From assembly GCF_016714275.1 (NCBI RefSeq), contig NZ_JADJNP010000001.1, forward strand, positions 1,364,001 through 1,428,000: a DNA stretch of 64,000 nucleotides, given 5' to 3'. Positions 61,235 to 64,000 of this stretch are shown piece by piece. Made by a program: the position numbers and the translations under genes. The stretch is from Tessaracoccus sp. GTDB taxonomy: Bacteria > Actinomycetota > Actinomycetes > Propionibacteriales > Propionibacteriaceae. Every line of letters starts with the position of its first letter. Position 1 is the first letter of the stretch. The notes below the pieces were generated by a model. It saw nothing but the letters and a program-made list of their open reading frames with translations. It ran no database searches and was not told where the DNA came from.

Positions 61235-61336
61235 GATCCAACCTGGGTAACCCCAGATCGCCGGGCAACTGAACGGAATTAACCTGGGTGGCGGCGCGAC
61301 GGCTGGCTGATCGCGCGCCACGGGGACGTAGAGGTT

Positions 61337-61363
61337 CCGCGGATAGGTGCCACCTATCCGCGG
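61337..61363 (-). terminator. 12-base stem hairpin overlapping the 3' end of the PEP-utilising enzyme gene
   Basis: Perfect arms CCGCGGATAGGT and ACCTATCCGCGG surround a GCC loop. The stop TAG of the minus-strand gene (61354-61356) is inside the right arm. No T-run follows on the minus strand, so it may be a factor-dependent terminator or RNA-stabilising hairpin. Confidence 0.5.
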
Positions 61364-63936
61364 GGACTCTGGGGGAGGCGGACGAGCCCGCGCTCGCCGT
61401 CGACGGTGATCTGGTCGTCATCGTGGATGCGGCGGGTCGCCGAGCCGGTACCCAGCACCGCCGGGATGCCGTACTCTCGGGCGACGATCGAGCTGTGCGA
61501 CAACGGGCCGCCGACGTCGGTGACCACAGCCGACGCCATGGCGAAGAACGGCGTGTACGCCGGGGTCGTGATCGGGGCGACGAGCACGTCTCCGGGGCGC
61601 ATCTTGGTGAAGTCCTCCGGGCCGCGCAGGAGGCGGGCAGGGCCGGTGGCCTGCCCCGCGCTCGCGCCGAGGCCCTGCAGCGTGTCGCCCTTCTGCTCAG
61701 CCTCGTTGCTCGGCATGAACCGCCGGAACAACCGATAGTAGAAGCCGCCCTCGGGCAGCCAGCCAGGCGGCGGTGCCGCCAACCGCTGTCCGCGCCAGGT
61801 CTCCTTGCGCTGCGCGACAGCGTCTCCCAGGGAGGCACCCGTGGCGGCACCGACGTCGAGCGCCGTTGCCGCGCGCCCCGCCTCATCCAGCGTGAGCCAG
61901 AAGACGTCGTCGGCGTCCTCGATCAGGAAAGAGGCCACGAGCCGCGTGCCCAACTCCCGCAGCAGCCGCCGCGCCGCGGGCCACCCAAGGCCGACGTCGG
62001 CGAGAGCGTCCTCGCGCAGCGGACCGAGCCTGTGGGCCTTCTCCAACCAGCCCTCAAGGATCTTGCGACGGACGGGCCCCACGTTGCGCTCAAGCCAGGC
62101 CTCCGCGCGCCGTCGCTCCGAGGCGAGATGGGCCAACCGCGCATCGGGGTCCATTGCCCGCCCCGACACGGCGTACGCGAGCGCCGCCAGCACTGGGGCA
62201 GGGTCGTCGGCCGCGACGGGCTGCATGACGTCCAGGTTGTAGGTGAGATGCCCGAACTGGGCGAGGTGCTCGTCCAGCCGTCGCCGAAACGCCGCCGCGT
62301 GCCCCGGTGGCAGCCGACGCACGAGCGTTGGCAAGCCGTCGGCCCGCTCCCCCGAGCCGGCCAGCACCGCCTCGGCCACGCCAGGCGTCTCGCGACACCA
62401 CCGGGCGAACCGGTACAGCGAGCGCTCGGCCCGGATGGGCGCCGACTCGAAACCGAGCAGGAACGTCAACGCCGGGGGTTTGTCCACGCCCGGCGTACCC
62501 AGCACCGTCGCGCCGTAGATGCGGGTGAACATGATCTCGGGTGTCGCCGCCTGCGGGATGACGGCCTGGACGTAGGTGTAGTAGTCGGCACCGGCCGTGA
62601 CGAGCGCCGAGGCGCCGCGGAGCAGCTCGCCGGCCGGGAGCTCCCCGACGTCCCTCCCGGACCACTCGTCGACCGTGCGTCGATAGGCGGGCAGGCCCTG
62701 CTCGCGCCAGAGCACCACGCCGTTCTTCTCCGAGTCCCCGAACGCGGTCCTCATGCCCTTCGGTGCCAGCCGGAACAGCCGCCTCATGCCCGCGGAGGAG
62801 TAGAAGTAGTAGCCGTAGCCGTTCACCGTCGGGAAGTCGCTGTCGTCGTCGCGCAGCGCACCCTCGCCGAAGTAGCGGGAGAGGACCCGGGCGAGCGAGT
62901 GCCGGACGGCGGGACGAATCAGGTCGGCGAACAGTGGCGACAGCGGGTCGGGCAGCTGCTCCACGATCGAGGCGCGCATGTACATGCCATCGGCGCGGGC
63001 GACGGGCCAGGTGGTGGGAATAGGGCCGGTCGGCGCAGGGAGCGCGGTGATCGGCCGACTCTGGGTCAGCCAGAACACGCCGTCGGCACGCGCCCACTCG
63101 ATGTCCTGCGGCGCACCGAAGTGCCGCTCGACGTCGCGGCCTAGGGCCACGAGCGCGACCGCGTGGTCGTCATCCAACACCGACGCCATCCGCCGCTCGT
63201 CAGTCAAGGGCTCCGCATGCGTTCCTCGCGCATCGCGGACGGTATGAACGGCCTTGTCGGCCACGGTTCGCGTGAGCACGCGGTCGCCGTCGACGACGAG
63301 CTCGTCGGGTGTCACCTCTCCCCCGACGACTGCCTCCCCCAGCCCCCACGCCGCGTTGATGACGGCCTCGTGGCGGCGCCCGTTCGCCGGGTTCGCGGTG
63401 AAGAGGACACCCGCGGCGTCAGCATCGATCAGCCGCTGCACGACGACCGCCAGGCTGACCCCGGACGCATCGATCCCCGCCTTCGCGCGGTAGGAGATGG
63501 CGCGGTCGGTCCAGAGCGACGCCCAGCACCGGCGGACGGCGTCGAGCACCTCGTCGCGCCCCGCGACGCCCAGGTAGGTGTCCTGCTGGCCGGCGAACGA
63601 CGCACCGGCGAGGTCCTCCGCGGTGGCCGACGACCTGACCGCGACGACGGCGTCGGCGCCATCCGACAGACCAACGTAGGCGTCGACGATGGCCTCTGCC
63701 AGGTCGGCGGGCACCGCACGGTCGAACAGCGCCCGGAGGCGGGCGCCGTCGGAGCCTTTCAGCTCATCGACGATCCCGGCGCGTCTGACGAAGGTGTTGT
63801 ACGCCGTGGTGGTGACGACGAACCCATCGGGGACGGGGAACCCGGCGCGGACCAACTCGCCGAGGTTGGCGCCCTTGCCTCCGGCGGTGACGATGTCGTG
63901 GCGCGTGACGTCGCGCAGCGGTGTGACCCAGCTCAT
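61354..63936 (-). CDS. PEP-utilising enzyme, rifampin-phosphotransferase-like (lacks TIM barrel)
   Basis: An 860-residue protein. Residues about 1-315 are the PEP synthase/pyruvate-phosphate dikinase ATP-binding domain (GGKGANLGELVRAGFPVPDGFVVTT, VAVRSSATAEDLAGASFAGQQDT, EWARADGVFWLTQSRPI). A large middle region of about 400 residues follows. The C-terminal swivelling domain has the phospho-carrier His814 in GGPLSHSSIVAREYGIPAVLG, 46 residues from the end. The length and domain order fit rifampin phosphotransferase (Rph) rather than PEP synthase, because the PEP-binding barrel is absent. The substrate is unproven. ATG at 63936 has AGGAGTT upstream. The upstream promoter region is cut by the window end. 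Confidence 0.8.
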   Translation of the reverse strand: MSWVTPLRDVTRHDIVTAGGKGANLGELVRAGFPVPDGFVVTTTAYNTFVRRAGIVDELKGSDGARLRALFDRAVPADLAEAIVDAYVGLSDGADAVVAVRSSATAEDLAGASFAGQQDTYLGVAGRDEVLDAVRRCWASLWTDRAISYRAKAGIDASGVSLAVVVQRLIDADAAGVLFTANPANGRRHEAVINAAWGLGEAVVGGEVTPDELVVDGDRVLTRTVADKAVHTVRDARGTHAEPLTDERRMASVLDDDHAVALVALGRDVERHFGAPQDIEWARADGVFWLTQSRPITALPAPTGPIPTTWPVARADGMYMRASIVEQLPDPLSPLFADLIRPAVRHSLARVLSRYFGEGALRDDDSDFPTVNGYGYYFYSSAGMRRLFRLAPKGMRTAFGDSEKNGVVLWREQGLPAYRRTVDEWSGRDVGELPAGELLRGASALVTAGADYYTYVQAVIPQAATPEIMFTRIYGATVLGTPGVDKPPALTFLLGFESAPIRAERSLYRFARWCRETPGVAEAVLAGSGERADGLPTLVRRLPPGHAAAFRRRLDEHLAQFGHLTYNLDVMQPVAADDPAPVLAALAYAVSGRAMDPDARLAHLASERRRAEAWLERNVGPVRRKILEGWLEKAHRLGPLREDALADVGLGWPAARRLLRELGTRLVASFLIEDADDVFWLTLDEAGRAATALDVGAATGASLGDAVAQRKETWRGQRLAAPPPGWLPEGGFYYRLFRRFMPSNEAEQKGDTLQGLGASAGQATGPARLLRGPEDFTKMRPGDVLVAPITTPAYTPFFAMASAVVTDVGGPLSHSSIVAREYGIPAVLGTGSATRRIHDDDQITVDGERGLVRLPQSPRG

Positions 63937-64000
63937 CTGGAACTCCTTAGACTCACCGAGCCTACGCCCGTCCGTGCTGAGCACGCGACGCCCCGCGGCA

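Noticed and set aside
61354..63936. Assignment as phosphoenolpyruvate synthase (ppsA)
   Set aside because: The C-terminal PEP-binding barrel is missing; the protein stops 46 residues after the carrier histidine.
63937..64000. Rifampin-associated element upstream of the Rph-like gene
   Set aside because: No matching inverted repeat is visible in the 64 bases available; the window ends too early to decide.
1..64000. CRISPR array, tRNA or rRNA genes, prophage
   Set aside because: No regularly spaced repeats, cloverleaf-like intergenic sequence, rRNA segments or phage structural genes were recognised; all intergenic gaps are shorter than 260 bases.

Overview
The window is gene-dense, very GC-rich DNA from a high-GC Gram-positive (actinobacterial) chromosome. 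Indicators are the many GTG starts, the actinobacterial rimP-nusA-ylxR-infB-rbfA-truB-ribF-rpsO cluster, a very long Gly/Pro/Arg-rich IF2 N-terminus, RNase J, an actinobacterial-type LigB and a DUF4439-like lipoprotein beside rimP. NrfHA with ResBC and cobalamin genes would suit a facultatively anaerobic Propionibacteriales-type organism, but that placement is inference. I found no rRNA, tRNA, CRISPR array, phage or intact transposase. No stretch above 300 bases lacks a gene.

Layout. 1-3030: an unknown protein and a SulP anion transporter fused to STAS and gamma-glutamylcyclotransferase-like domains. 3067-8734 (minus): an ammonifying nitrite-reduction operon, nrfH-nrfA-TPR protein-resB-resC-thioredoxin, holding the reductase, its membrane quinol dehydrogenase and the cytochrome c maturation machinery. 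8819-14710 (minus): pdxY, cobQ, cobD, ligB, pirin. 14841-20640: secreted RCC1-propeller protein, DUF2207 membrane protein, histidine phosphatase, cobK, small secreted protein. 20762-23237: histidine kinase with an unknown partner and a divergent NarL-type regulator. 23271-32132 (mostly minus): proB-obgE-rpmA-rplU, rnj, a GNAT protein, dapB, pnp. 32374-36949: putA and an MFS carrier. 37170-41260: NarL-type two-component system divergent from an ABC exporter. 41315-45002: CBS protein, P450, rpsO, GNAT, ribF. 44999-53613: the translation/RNA cluster, interrupted between nusA and ylxR by an LTA-synthase-like sulfatase gene and an opposite-strand secreted protein. 53735-61135: lipoprotein, small membrane protein, RND pump with divergent MarR regulator, DHA2-type MFS pump, YdhR-like protein. 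61354-63936: a rifampin-phosphotransferase-like PEP-utilising enzyme.

Most notable observations: (1) palindromic MITE-like elements bounded by CTAG sit exactly between convergent genes, so that all four flanking genes take their TAG stop from the element ends; an uninterrupted CTAG shared-stop pair exists at 28939-28942. (2) The RND pump carries a predicted helical hairpin of about 170 residues in its second extracytoplasmic loop. (3) The SulP-STAS-GGCT fusion. (4) NrfA has CXXCH instead of CXXCK at the catalytic heme. (5) A sulfatase gene is translationally coupled to nusA. (6) Two identical TTAGC-N5-GCTAA sites lie in the marR/RND promoter region.
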